The position numbers were made by a program, and so were the translations under genes. DNA of 64,000 bases from positions 926,501 to 990,500 of the forward strand of contig NZ_CP149130.1 in assembly GCF_037811135.1 (NCBI RefSeq), written 5' to 3'. The notes beneath the pieces are model-generated. The model was not told where the DNA came from. It saw only the letters and a program-made list of their open reading frames with translations, and made no database searches. Origin of the DNA: Aeromonas rivipollensis (GTDB lineage Bacteria; Pseudomonadota; Gammaproteobacteria; Enterobacterales; Aeromonadaceae). This document shows, piece after piece, positions 10,017 through 18,019 of this stretch (positions are counted from its first letter, which is position 1; each line of letters begins with the position of its first letter).

Positions 10017-10880
10017 CTAGAGCTTGGCGAGGCGTTTGAGCCTGGCCAGCCGCTCCGCCTCGTTGGCCTGCAGCCAGCCATCCCGCGAGAGCAGGAACCA
10101 GGCCCGGGCGAAGTATTCTGGGGCGGCCGGATCGTCCAGCATCAGGCCGTTCTCCCCCAGCTCCTCGAACAGGTAGCCATCTTCCGGCGCGCTGGCCTCG
10201 GCCATGTCGGCTTTCAGCTGGATCAGCTCGGCCATCGCCTGTTCGTGCAATCCCTGGGCCCGGCTCAGCCGTGCCAGGCTCCAGCGGGCGATAAAGGCCT
10301 TGCCCTGATTGTTGTGCCGCTGGTGCCAGGCCAGGCACTTCTGCTGGCAGGCCCTGGCCTCCTCCAGGCGTCCCAGTTCGAACAGGGTCCAGCCCTGATT
10401 GTTGTAGAGGCTGGGCAGCCAGCCACGCACCTTATCATCGGCACTGCGCTCGGCCAGGGTCATCGCCAGCTGATGCCAGCGGCTCTGCTCCTCCAGCGGG
10501 GCGGCGATGGCTACCATGTGGGCCGCGTCTATGGCGAGCCCTGTCTCCCCCAGCTTGAGCCCGAGTTGCCACCCCTGCTCGAACAGCGTCCTGGCGCTGG
10601 CCTTGTCGCCGGCCGAGTTGAACGTCCGCCCCCGCTCCAGCAAGGCGCGCAGCCGTGCTCGCGGGGTGGCGTCGGTGAGGCGGGGTTCTATCTCGTCGAG
10701 CAACTGGTGGGCCTCGACAAACTGGCGCTGCAGTGAGTGGGTGCGGGCCAGCTGCGTCAGCAGCTCCAGCTCGTATTGCAGGTCGTGGTGCGCCTCTTCG
10801 AGCAGGCGTCGAAAACGCAGGGCAGTGGCGGCGGGATCCTGATAATCCCACTGCGCCATGAAATCGGGCTGATTGTCCAT
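10017..10880 (-). CDS. Tetratricopeptide-repeat protein
   Basis: 287-residue soluble, helical protein without a signal peptide. Repeats resembling TPR units are visible, for example QRQFVEAHQLLDEIEPRLTD, GDKASARTLFEQGWQLGLKL and LYNNQGWTLFELGRLEEARA. Such proteins are scaffolds or regulators, and the partner is unknown. The start is supported by AGGAGG upstream of the ATG at 10880. It is convergent with the LuxO-like gene; no functional link is evident. Confidence 0.8.
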   Translation of the reverse strand: MDNQPDFMAQWDYQDPAATALRFRRLLEEAHHDLQYELELLTQLARTHSLQRQFVEAHQLLDEIEPRLTDATPRARLRALLERGRTFNSAGDKASARTLFEQGWQLGLKLGETGLAIDAAHMVAIAAPLEEQSRWHQLAMTLAERSADDKVRGWLPSLYNNQGWTLFELGRLEEARACQQKCLAWHQRHNNQGKAFIARWSLARLSRAQGLHEQAMAELIQLKADMAEASAPEDGYLFEELGENGLMLDDPAAPEYFARAWFLLSRDGWLQANEAERLARLKRLAKL

Positions 10881-10937
10881 CTGGCCTCCTGGCTGGTTAC
10901 CCTCTCACCAAGATGCCTATCGCCCATTGTTTGTACA

Positions 10938-10963
10938 AGGGGCGCCCGTCACAGGGCGCCCCT
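10938..10963 (-). terminator. Probable terminator after the small membrane protein gene
   Basis: GGGGCGCCC pairs with GGGCGCCCC around a six-base loop, just past the end of the minus-strand gene at 10994. On the minus strand it is followed by TTGTACAAAC, so the T-run is weak. Confidence 0.55.
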
Positions 10964-10993
10964 CAGGTCATGAAAAAGCCCGTGCAAACGCAA

Positions 10994-11329
10994 TCAATAG
11001 ACCATGGCCAGGCTCATCAGCATCAGGCCCAGGGCGGCGAAGGCACCCTCCTTGATGGCCAGGCGCGGCACCAGCGCCTTGGGCAGTGCCGGGAACAGGC
11101 AGAGCGCGAAGCCAAGCCCCGGCATCAGCCAGTGAAAGCCGGGACTGCGCAGGCTAGGGTCTGCCGCCCCGTTGATGATGATCAGCAGGATAAACAGGGT
11201 GAAGGCGGGCAGGATAAACCAGCGGGCGTTGCCGACGGCGACTGCTCGCAGGGGCGAGATGCGATAGAGCACCAGGGTCACGATAAAGAGTACGAGGGGA
11301 GCCAGCAGATAGAGAGGGGCCGGATTCAT
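10994..11329 (-). CDS. Small inner-membrane protein, function unknown
   Basis: 111 residues with three to four hydrophobic segments (LYLLAPLVLFIVTLVLY, WFILPAFTLFILLIIING, a shorter one near LMPGLGFALCLF and one at the C-terminus). It starts MNPAPLYLLA at 11329; GGAG lies about 10 bases upstream. The frame is open further upstream, but that part overlaps the DUF2956 gene in another frame and looks non-coding. No family is recognised. Confidence 0.7.
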   Translation of the reverse strand: MNPAPLYLLAPLVLFIVTLVLYRISPLRAVAVGNARWFILPAFTLFILLIIINGAADPSLRSPGFHWLMPGLGFALCLFPALPKALVPRLAIKEGAFAALGLMLMSLAMVY

Positions 11330-11445
11330 GATGGGGGTCTCCAGACAACGGGGGGAAGAGTGTAAGCAGCAGGGGCGAGGGATGACCAGCACCCCGGCCC
11401 CGGGCTGTGAGGCCGATCCCAGGGCAAAGGTTTGCCAGGCAAGGG

Positions 11446-11787
11446 TCAGCGCAGCCAGATCCAGGCACAGCCAAATGCCAGCCAGCTCAGCACCAGCAAT
11501 GCCCAGGGCAACGGGTGCTGGCGGCTGATCTCGACAAGCTCTATCTCCTGGGCCTCTTCCTCCTGCCCGCCCTGCTGTGGCTGTTTGGTCCTGGCTTGCT
11601 GCTTCTTCTGGCGGCTCGCCTCCCGGGCCCGCGCCTTCATCTGTTTCTTGTACTCGTCTATGCCCTTCTGGATCCCCTGGGCGATCAGCTGGGTCTGCTC
11701 CTTGGTCTGCCCCGGCTTCTGGTTGGCGCGGGCTACCTTCATCGCCTCCTGCTGGGTCTCGGGGGAAATCTTGTCGTACTTTGCCAT
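11446..11787 (-). CDS. DUF2956 family protein
   Basis: 113-residue protein MAKYDKISPETQQEAMKVAR..., with a charged Lys/Gln-rich cytoplasmic part (GIDEYKKQMKARAREASRQK) and a single C-terminal membrane helix (LPWALLVLSWLAFGCAWIWL). This matches the DUF2956 family known from Vibrio, Shewanella and Aeromonas. AAGGAG precedes the start. It may be co-transcribed with the following membrane protein. Function is unknown. Confidence 0.82.
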   Translation of the reverse strand: MAKYDKISPETQQEAMKVARANQKPGQTKEQTQLIAQGIQKGIDEYKKQMKARAREASRQKKQQARTKQPQQGGQEEEAQEIELVEISRQHPLPWALLVLSWLAFGCAWIWLR

Positions 11788-12041
11788 TCACGGCTCTCCT
11801 TGGCATCGATTGGCGGGAAGTATGCCATAACTGTTTCCGGCAGGCTGCCATCCCTGGGGTGGAAATCAGGTGGCAGGAGATTGGCTAGTGATGGAAATAT
11901 GAGGAGAGAGGTTGCGTTGGTGATCACATTTGGCGGAATTTGTGAGTCACCGATGAAAAAGCGTCACATGTTGTTTGTTATATTAACGCCCGACCTAATG
12001 GCTTGGGTCGTCCAATAACAAAATAACAAGGTGATATGGAA

Positions 12042-13712
12042 ATGAATTATAAATTTGTCAAAGGAAGTATCGCGCTGGCTGTGCTCGCCGCGCTGAGTGG
12101 CTGTAATACCTCACAAAATGAAAGTGTCGCCCCCTGCAGCGAAAATGTCTGCAAGCTGACCATTTTGCACACCAATGATACCCACGGTCGTTTCTGGCAC
12201 AACGACAAGGGTGAATATGGCATGGCCGCCCAGAAGACCCTGGTCGAGCGCCTGCGTGGGGAAGCCAAGGCGGCGGGCAGCGAGGTGCTGGTGCTCTCCG
12301 GTGGCGACGTGAACACAGGGGTGCCGGAGTCGGATCTGCAGGATGCCGAGCCGGACTTCATGGCCATGAACAGCATCCGCTACGATGCCATGGCGGTGGG
12401 CAACCACGAATTTGACAACCCTTTGACTATCTTGGAAAAACAGCGTGAGTGGGCCAAGTTCCCCATGATCTCCGCCAACATCTACGACAAGGCCAGCGGC
12501 AAGCGCTACTTCGACCCCTACAAGGTGTTCAAGCTGGAGAGCGGCCTCAAGGTCGCGGTGCTGGGCCTGACCACCGAAGACACCGCCCAGCTGGTGGATC
12601 CCAACAACGTCCAGACCCTGGAGTTCCGCGATCCGACCACGGAAGCGGCCAAGCTCGGCAAGCAGATCCGCGACAGCAAGGAGGCAAACCTGGTCCTGGC
12701 CATCACCCACATGGGTCACTACGAGAATGGCCAGCACGGCAGCAATGCCCCGGGGGATGTGGAGATGGCGCGCGCGCTGCCGGCCGGCACCCTGGACGCC
12801 ATCATTGGCGGTCACTCCCAGAACCCGGTCTGCATGGAGCCGGGCACGCCCGACAAATACGCCGACTTCAAGCCGGGTGACGACTGCCTGCCGGATCAGC
12901 AGAACGGCACCTGGATCATGCAGGCCCACGAGTGGGGCAAGTATGTGGGCCGCGCCCAGTTTGATTACCAGAACGGCAAGCTGACCCTGACCCAGTACGA
13001 CCTGATCCCGGTCAATCTGAAAGACAGCAAGGGGGCCTTCATTCAGGAAGAGATCACCAAGGATCCCGAGCTCTACAACACCCTGCTCACCTATCAGGAG
13101 AAGGGGCAGCAGGAGCTGGGCGTAGTGATAGGCTCCACCGACGGCGTGCTGGACGGCGAGCGTGCCAACGTGCGCAACAAGCAGACCAACCTGGGTCGCC
13201 TGATCACCACGGCCACCGCCGAGAAGCTGAGCACCGACTTCGGCATCGTCAACTCCGGCGGTGTGCGTGCCTCCATCGCGGCTGGCGACATCAGCTATCG
13301 TGACGTGCTGACCGTGCATCCGTTCGGCAACACCGTCAACAAGGCGACCATGAGCGGCAGCGAGCTGGAGACCTATCTGGGCCAGGTAGCGACCAAGACG
13401 GTCAACACCGGCGGCTATGCCCAGTTTGGTGGCATCAACATGGCGGTGGACTGCCAGGCCAAGAGCGTGACCATCACCAGCGTGGGCGGCAAGGCCTTCG
13501 ATCCGGCGGCCAGCTACAGCTTCTCCATCCCGAGCTTCAGCGCGGCCGGTGGCGACGGTTATCCGAAGATCAACACCATCAACGCCGGTCTGGTGGATGC
13601 CGGGGTGTTGAAGGATTATATAGCGGCGAAGAAGACCATACAGGTGGCCGATTATCAGCCGGCCGGCGAGGTCAGCTATGTTAATTCCGCCTCGACTGAT
13701 GGCTGCAAATAA
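12042..13712 (+). CDS. nutA: 5'-nucleotidase lipoprotein (NutA/UshA type)
   Basis: Envelope enzyme that removes phosphate from external nucleotides so that nucleosides can be taken up. Signal peptide and lipobox LSGCNTSQ lie at the N-terminus. The metallophosphatase domain follows (LTILHTNDTHGRFW, GGDVNTGVPESDLQDAEPDF, GNHEFDN, THMGHYENG, GGHSQ), then the C-terminal nucleotide-binding domain (NSGGVRASIAAGDISYRDVL, GGDGYPKI). It closely resembles the Vibrio parahaemolyticus NutA lipoprotein. The ATG at 12042 is eight bases from AAGGTG; the ATG at 12036 is too close to it. The preceding 120 bp are AT-rich and probably hold the promoter. Confidence 0.93.
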   Translation: MNYKFVKGSIALAVLAALSGCNTSQNESVAPCSENVCKLTILHTNDTHGRFWHNDKGEYGMAAQKTLVERLRGEAKAAGSEVLVLSGGDVNTGVPESDLQDAEPDFMAMNSIRYDAMAVGNHEFDNPLTILEKQREWAKFPMISANIYDKASGKRYFDPYKVFKLESGLKVAVLGLTTEDTAQLVDPNNVQTLEFRDPTTEAAKLGKQIRDSKEANLVLAITHMGHYENGQHGSNAPGDVEMARALPAGTLDAIIGGHSQNPVCMEPGTPDKYADFKPGDDCLPDQQNGTWIMQAHEWGKYVGRAQFDYQNGKLTLTQYDLIPVNLKDSKGAFIQEEITKDPELYNTLLTYQEKGQQELGVVIGSTDGVLDGERANVRNKQTNLGRLITTATAEKLSTDFGIVNSGGVRASIAAGDISYRDVLTVHPFGNTVNKATMSGSELETYLGQVATKTVNTGGYAQFGGINMAVDCQAKSVTITSVGGKAFDPAASYSFSIPSFSAAGGDGYPKINTINAGLVDAGVLKDYIAAKKTIQVADYQPAGEVSYVNSASTDGCK

Positions 13713-13740
13713 TCCAGCGGCCTTGGGCCAATAACAAAAG

Positions 13741-13769
13741 AGAGGCAGCCATGGCTGCCTCTCTTTTTT
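13741..13769 (+). terminator. Rho-independent terminator after the 5'-nucleotidase gene
   Basis: AGAGGCAGCC and GGCTGCCTCT form an almost loop-free palindrome followed by seven T. Confidence 0.9.
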
Positions 13770-13871
13770 ATTTTCGAGATCATCAACAGGGGCTGATGGC
13801 GATTATTCTCGGCCCCTCACAAGGAGCAGGGAATATTCCATGGCCAGCTGTGATGAGTGTGATGGCAATAA

Positions 13872-13895
13872 AAAGGCGACCCTGGGGTCGCCTTT
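13872..13895 (-). terminator. Rho-independent terminator after the Tim44-domain gene
   Basis: AAAGGCGACC pairs with GGTCGCCTTT around CTGG. Read on the minus strand it ends in TTTTTATT. Confidence 0.85.
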
Positions 13896-13919
13896 ATCAT
13901 GCTTGCCGGACGGGCGTGC

Positions 13920-14771
13920 TTAGAGCTGCTCGATACCGACGATGTGCCAGGGGGCATTGTCCTTGGCCAGGTTGCGCTCGAGGTGCCACACCTCCTTGAT
14001 GTCCTCCTCGACCTGCTCCTGACGGTCCATGTAGCGACCGCTGAAGCGCACGCTGACCTGGGCCCAGTCGCTGCCGTAGTCGGCACGCACCAGCTGGGTG
14101 TCCACATACATCACTTCGGTGTGCTGCTCGCCGGTCAGTTCGGCGCGCTCGGTCTGGAGGTGCTGGAACAGTTCCGGGCTCACGTACTCGCGTACCTTCT
14201 CCAGATCGTTCTTGTTCCAGGCTTCTTGCAGGGTGCGATAGTGATCGCGGGCACCGGACAGGAAACCGTTCATGTCAAAGCCTGGCGGCAGGCGGAAGGG
14301 GACGTCGCTGTCGGCAAAGCCGGTCGCCTGCGGGGCGCCGTTGCTCTGCTCGAACTGCTGCGGCGCCGACGGTGGCTGATAGCCCGCATAGGCCGTCTGT
14401 GGCGGGGTCGCAGCCGCCTTGTTCTTGCGCAGGGCGCGGATCAGGAACACGGCACCGAGCGCCAGCAGGGCGATCAGCAGGAAGTCCATGCCCTGCAGAC
14501 CTTCGAAGGCGCCGCTGCCCAGCAGGTAGGCGAACAGGCCACCGGCCAGCAGGCCGCCCAGCAGGCCACCCATCATGCCGCTCTTCTTGGGTGCCGCAGC
14601 CAGGGTCGGGTTCTTGCCATTCACGGGAGCAGCAGTAGGTGCCGGTTGGGCCGGTGCCGTCTTGTAGCTCTTGCCAAAGGATTTGCCGCCACCAAATTTC
14701 TTGGCCTCGGCGATGGGTGCCCCAAGGCCAATGGCCAGGATCACGGCAAACAGGGTCAGCATCTTTTTCAT
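13920..14771 (-). CDS. Tim44 domain-containing membrane protein
   Basis: 283 residues. The N-terminal signal-like helix ends APIAEAKKFGGG; then a Gly-rich stretch (MMGGLLGGLLAGGLFAYLL) and a membrane helix (FLLIALLALGAVFLIRALRK) lead to a C-terminal Tim44-like domain of about 130 residues (VREYVSPELFQHLQTERAEL, VSVRFSGRYMD, EVWHLERNLA). The family resembles the mitochondrial import protein Tim44 in fold only; bacterial members are uncharacterised envelope proteins. It is monocistronic, with its own terminator. Confidence 0.88.
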   Translation of the reverse strand: MKKMLTLFAVILAIGLGAPIAEAKKFGGGKSFGKSYKTAPAQPAPTAAPVNGKNPTLAAAPKKSGMMGGLLGGLLAGGLFAYLLGSGAFEGLQGMDFLLIALLALGAVFLIRALRKNKAAATPPQTAYAGYQPPSAPQQFEQSNGAPQATGFADSDVPFRLPPGFDMNGFLSGARDHYRTLQEAWNKNDLEKVREYVSPELFQHLQTERAELTGEQHTEVMYVDTQLVRADYGSDWAQVSVRFSGRYMDRQEQVEEDIKEVWHLERNLAKDNAPWHIVGIEQL

Positions 14772-14946
14772 TTTGACTCTTTCACTCTCATGTAGGTGGG
14801 GGCATGCTCTGCTTGTGCAAGCTCAGCGAGGCGCATGGCAGGCTGCCGGTCCCTTTTTGTGTTGCAGCTTGCGGGTATGATTAACATGTCTGGCATGAAT
14901 TATTCATGAACAGATTGCCCTCCCGGGGGCGCCAAGGAGGATGCCC

Positions 14947-15048
14947 ATGAGAAACAGACGACCGAGTCGTTCGGTGCGCAGGCTGCGCAACAAGCTCAAA
15001 TCCAAGGCGAAGGATCAGACCCTGGTCTGGCCCTTCCTCGTGCTGTGA
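14947..15048 (+). CDS. Possible 33-residue basic peptide upstream of dnaB
   Basis: ATG at 14947 is six bases after a perfect AAGGAGG. The frame gives MRNRRPSRSVRRLRNKLK, then SKAKDQTLVWPFLVL and TGA: about ten Arg/Lys in the first 20 residues and a hydrophobic end. A TATGAT -10 element is visible at 14876-14881. Only the ribosome-binding site and composition support it; no family is recognised. A second AAGGAGG follows the stop, with a 12-codon frame at 15074. It could be a small protein or a leader peptide. Without it, 14772-15196 would be a gene-free stretch. Confidence 0.4.
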   Translation: MRNRRPSRSVRRLRNKLKSKAKDQTLVWPFLVL

Positions 15049-15196
15049 GGGGCAAGGAGGGCCCCAAGACCCGATGAGCCGGCCACCTGGGAGGAGGCAG
15101 GCCACCGGATGAGGTGAATAGCGCGCATTAGCGCTCGCGATGGCGGGGTTTCTTTTGTAAAATTCCCGTCCCCTTCCCGCTGCGGTTTTTATGTGT

Positions 15197-16591
15197 ATGG
15201 CAGAGCAAGTGACGGCGAAAAAAGACGCCAAGACACAACAGCTGAAAGTTCCCCCCCACTCTTTTGAGGCCGAGCAGTCCGTACTGGGCGGCCTGATGCT
15301 GGATAACGAGGCCTGGGATCGGGTGGCCGAGCGGGTGATCGACAAGGATTTCTACAGCCGTCCCCACCGCCTGATCTTCCAGGCCATGACCCGCCTCTCC
15401 AACGCGGGCAACCCCATCGATCTCATCACCCTGCAGGAGGAGCTGGAGCGCTCCGAGCAGTTGGAAGAGTCCGGTGGCTTCGCCTATCTGGTGGAGATCG
15501 CCAAGAACACCCCGAGCGCCGCCAACATCAATGCCTACGCCGAGATAGTGCGTGAGCGGGCCGTGGTGCGAGAGATGATCTCGGTCGCCAACGAGATAGT
15601 CGAAGCGGGTTACGAGCCCCAGGGCCGCACCTCAGGCGATCTGCTGGATCTTGCCGAGAGCAAGGTGTTCCAGATTGCCGAGCAGCGCTCCAGCGCCAAC
15701 GAGGGCCCGCAGCCCCTGAAGCTGATCCTGGAGCAGACGGTCGACAAGATTGAGGAGCTGTTCAAGACCCCCCACAACGGGGTGACCGGGGTCTCAAGCG
15801 GTTACGGGGATCTCGACAAGATGACCGCCGGTCTGCAGCGCTCGGACCTCATCATAGTCGCGGCCCGTCCCTCCATGGGCAAGACCACCTTTGCCATGAA
15901 CCTGTGCGAGCACGCGGCCCTCACCGCCGACAAGCCGGTGCTTATCTTCTCCCTGGAGATGCCCTCCGAGCAGATCATCATGCGTATGCTCGCCTCGGTG
16001 GGACGCATCGACCAGACCAAGGTGCGGACCGGCCAGCTCGACGACGAAGATTGGGCGCGCCTCTCCTCCACCATGGGACTCTTGCTGGAGAAGGGCAAGA
16101 TGTACATAGATGACGCCTCCGGCCTGACCCCGACCGACGTGCGCTCCCGTGCCCGGCGCATCGCCCGCGAGCACGGCGGCCTCTCGATGATCATGATCGA
16201 CTACCTGCAGCTGATGCGGGTGCCGGCGCTGTCTGACAACAGAACCCTGGAAATCGGTGAAATCTCCCGCTCCCTCAAGGCCTTGGCGAAAGAGCTGCAA
16301 TGCCCGGTAGTGGCGCTCTCCCAGCTGAACCGAAGCCTGGAGCAGCGGGCCGACAAGCGCCCGGTCAACTCGGATCTTCGTGAATCCGGCTCCATCGAGC
16401 AGGACGCGGATTTGATCATGTTCATCTACCGTGACGAGGTGTATCACGACGACAGTCCCGACAAGGGGATTGCCGAGATCATCATCGGCAAGCAGCGTAA
16501 CGGCCCTATCGGAAGAGTACGGCTTACCTTCCAGGGTCAGTTCTCCCGGTTCGACAACTATGCCGGTCCGGCGTTTGATGACGATTACTAA
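15197..16591 (+). CDS. dnaB: Replicative DNA helicase DnaB
   Basis: Hexameric helicase that unwinds DNA ahead of the replication fork. The N-terminal domain (PPHSFEAEQSVLGGLMLDNE) is followed by the RecA-like domain with Walker A (ARPSMGKTTFAMN), Walker B region (LSMIMIDYLQLMR) and the QDADLIMFIYRDEVY region, ending RFDNYAGPAFDDDY. The length of 464 residues is normal. Start at 15197 or the ATG six bases upstream; neither has a good ribosome-binding site. The dnaB-alr order is shared with E. coli. A diverged copy of the last 64 bases follows 46 bp downstream. Confidence 0.96.
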   Translation: MAEQVTAKKDAKTQQLKVPPHSFEAEQSVLGGLMLDNEAWDRVAERVIDKDFYSRPHRLIFQAMTRLSNAGNPIDLITLQEELERSEQLEESGGFAYLVEIAKNTPSAANINAYAEIVRERAVVREMISVANEIVEAGYEPQGRTSGDLLDLAESKVFQIAEQRSSANEGPQPLKLILEQTVDKIEELFKTPHNGVTGVSSGYGDLDKMTAGLQRSDLIIVAARPSMGKTTFAMNLCEHAALTADKPVLIFSLEMPSEQIIMRMLASVGRIDQTKVRTGQLDDEDWARLSSTMGLLLEKGKMYIDDASGLTPTDVRSRARRIAREHGGLSMIMIDYLQLMRVPALSDNRTLEIGEISRSLKALAKELQCPVVALSQLNRSLEQRADKRPVNSDLRESGSIEQDADLIMFIYRDEVYHDDSPDKGIAEIIIGKQRNGPIGRVRLTFQGQFSRFDNYAGPAFDDDY

Positions 16592-16637
16592 GTAGGGGCC
16601 GGTCTGCGCACTCATATCTGTGCGTAAGACCCCCAGA

Positions 16638-16701
16638 TTCCAGACACAGTTTTCCCGGTTCGACAATTCTGCCGGTCCGGCCTTAGACGATGACTACCAA
16701 G
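16638..16701 (+). repeat. Diverged second copy of the dnaB 3' end
   Basis: This segment aligns without gaps to 16529-16592, the last 20 codons and stop of dnaB. In the dnaB frame it would read FQTQFSRFDNSAGPALDDDY, against FQGQFSRFDNYAGPAFDDDY in the gene. Most differences are at third codon positions. The stop is replaced by CAA. The copy is out of frame with dnaB and has no start, so it is a relic, not a gene. Confidence 0.9.
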
Positions 16702-16761
16702 GGATGACACCACTCGGTGCCTGGCGCAGGTGCGCCATCATGCCCTCGTAAGGGAAAACAG

Positions 16762-17835
16762 ATGAAAGCGGCTATTGCCCAAATCGATACCTCGGCCCTG
16801 CGCCACAACCTCGCCGTGGTCAAGCGCCACGCCCCTTCCTGCAAGATCATCGCCGTGGTCAAGGCCAACGCCTATGGCCATGGCCTGCTGCCGGTGGCCC
16901 GCACCCTGGTGGATGCGGACGCCTATGCGGTGGCCCGCATCGAGGAGGCGCTGATGCTGCGCTCCTGCGCCGTGGTCAAACCCATAGTGCTGCTGGAAGG
17001 CTTCTTCTCGAGCGCCGATCTGCCGGTGCTGGCGGCCAACAACCTGCAGACGGCGGTGCACACCTGGGAGCAGCTCGAGGCCCTGGAGCAGGCCGAGTTG
17101 CCGGCTCCCGTGGTGGCCTGGCTCAAGCTCGACACCGGCATGCACCGGCTCGGGGTGCGCGCCGATGAGATGCCCGCCTTTATCGCGCGCCTCGCCAAGT
17201 GCAAGAACGTGGTGCAGCCGTTCAACATCATGACCCACTTCAGCCGCTCCGATGAGCTCGAACAAGCCACCACTCGCGAGCAGATCGAGCTGTTCAGCAA
17301 ATTGACCGCCCCGCTGGCGGGCGAGCGGGCCATGGCGAACTCGGCGGGGATCCTGGCCTGGCCCGATTCGCATTGCGACTGGGTGCGCCCCGGCGTCATC
17401 CTGTATGGCGTATCCCCCTTCCCCAATACGGTGGCGGCGGATTACGACCTGCAACCCGTGATGACCTTGAAGACCCAGCTCATCGCGGTGCGGGATCACA
17501 AGGCGGGCGAACCTGTGGGCTACGGTGCCAACTGGGTGTCTGACCGGGATACCCGGCTCGGCGTCATCGCCATCGGCTACGGCGATGGCTACCCGCGCAT
17601 GGCGCCCAACGGCACCTCTGTGCTGGTCAATGGCCGCATAGTCCCCCTGGTGGGCCGGGTCTCCATGGACATGACCACAGTGGATCTCGGCCCAGGTGCC
17701 ACCGACAAGGCCGGCGACGAGGCCGTGCTCTGGGGCGAGGGGCTGCCGGTGGAACGAGTCGCCGAGGAGATTGGCACCATTCCCTATGAGCTGATCACCA
17801 AGCTCACTTCCCGCGTCTTCATGGAATATGTGTAG
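16762..17835 (+). CDS. alr: Alanine racemase
   Basis: PLP enzyme making D-alanine for peptidoglycan. The PLP lysine is Lys34 in [11 protein letters not shown]. Other family motifs are [41 protein letters not shown] and [14 protein letters not shown]. The start at 16762 ([17 protein letters not shown]) follows AAGGG; the longer frame from 16717 adds a non-conserved leader. The length of 357 residues is typical. It follows dnaB and ends at a strong terminator. Confidence 0.96.
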   Translation: MKAAIAQIDTSALRHNLAVVKRHAPSCKIIAVVKANAYGHGLLPVARTLVDADAYAVARIEEALMLRSCAVVKPIVLLEGFFSSADLPVLAANNLQTAVHTWEQLEALEQAELPAPVVAWLKLDTGMHRLGVRADEMPAFIARLAKCKNVVQPFNIMTHFSRSDELEQATTREQIELFSKLTAPLAGERAMANSAGILAWPDSHCDWVRPGVILYGVSPFPNTVAADYDLQPVMTLKTQLIAVRDHKAGEPVGYGANWVSDRDTRLGVIAIGYGDGYPRMAPNGTSVLVNGRIVPLVGRVSMDMTTVDLGPGATDKAGDEAVLWGEGLPVERVAEEIGTIPYELITKLTSRVFMEYV

Positions 17836-17910
17836 GTTCGAATAGCGAAGCGTATTCGGACATTCGAGTGACGCGGCGTCATCAGACGGCAAGCCTCACC
17901 GAATCAACAA

Positions 17911-17950
17911 AAAGGCCGTTCGTGCGATGTCACGAACGGCCTTTTTGTTT
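17911..17950 (+). terminator. Rho-independent terminator after alr
   Basis: A 14-bp stem (AAAGGCCGTTCGTG with CACGAACGGCCTTT) around CGATGT is followed by TTTTTGTTT. Confidence 0.9.
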
Positions 17951-17966
17951 CTGTGCGCAAGGCTCT

Positions 17967-17997
17967 GCAAAAACAAGCCCCGCGTCAGCGGGGCTTG
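17967..17997 (-). terminator. Rho-independent terminator after putA
   Basis: CAAGCCCCGC pairs with GCGGGGCTTG around GTCA. On the minus strand it is followed by TTTTTG. It lies 22 bp past the putA stop. Confidence 0.88.
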
Positions 17998-18019
17998 AGT
18001 CTCTGTCACGGCGGGACGC

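Noticed and set aside
11900..12035. A CRP site before the 5'-nucleotidase gene (TTTGTGA...)
   Set aside because: Only one half-site matches; the second half does not read TCACA at the required spacing.
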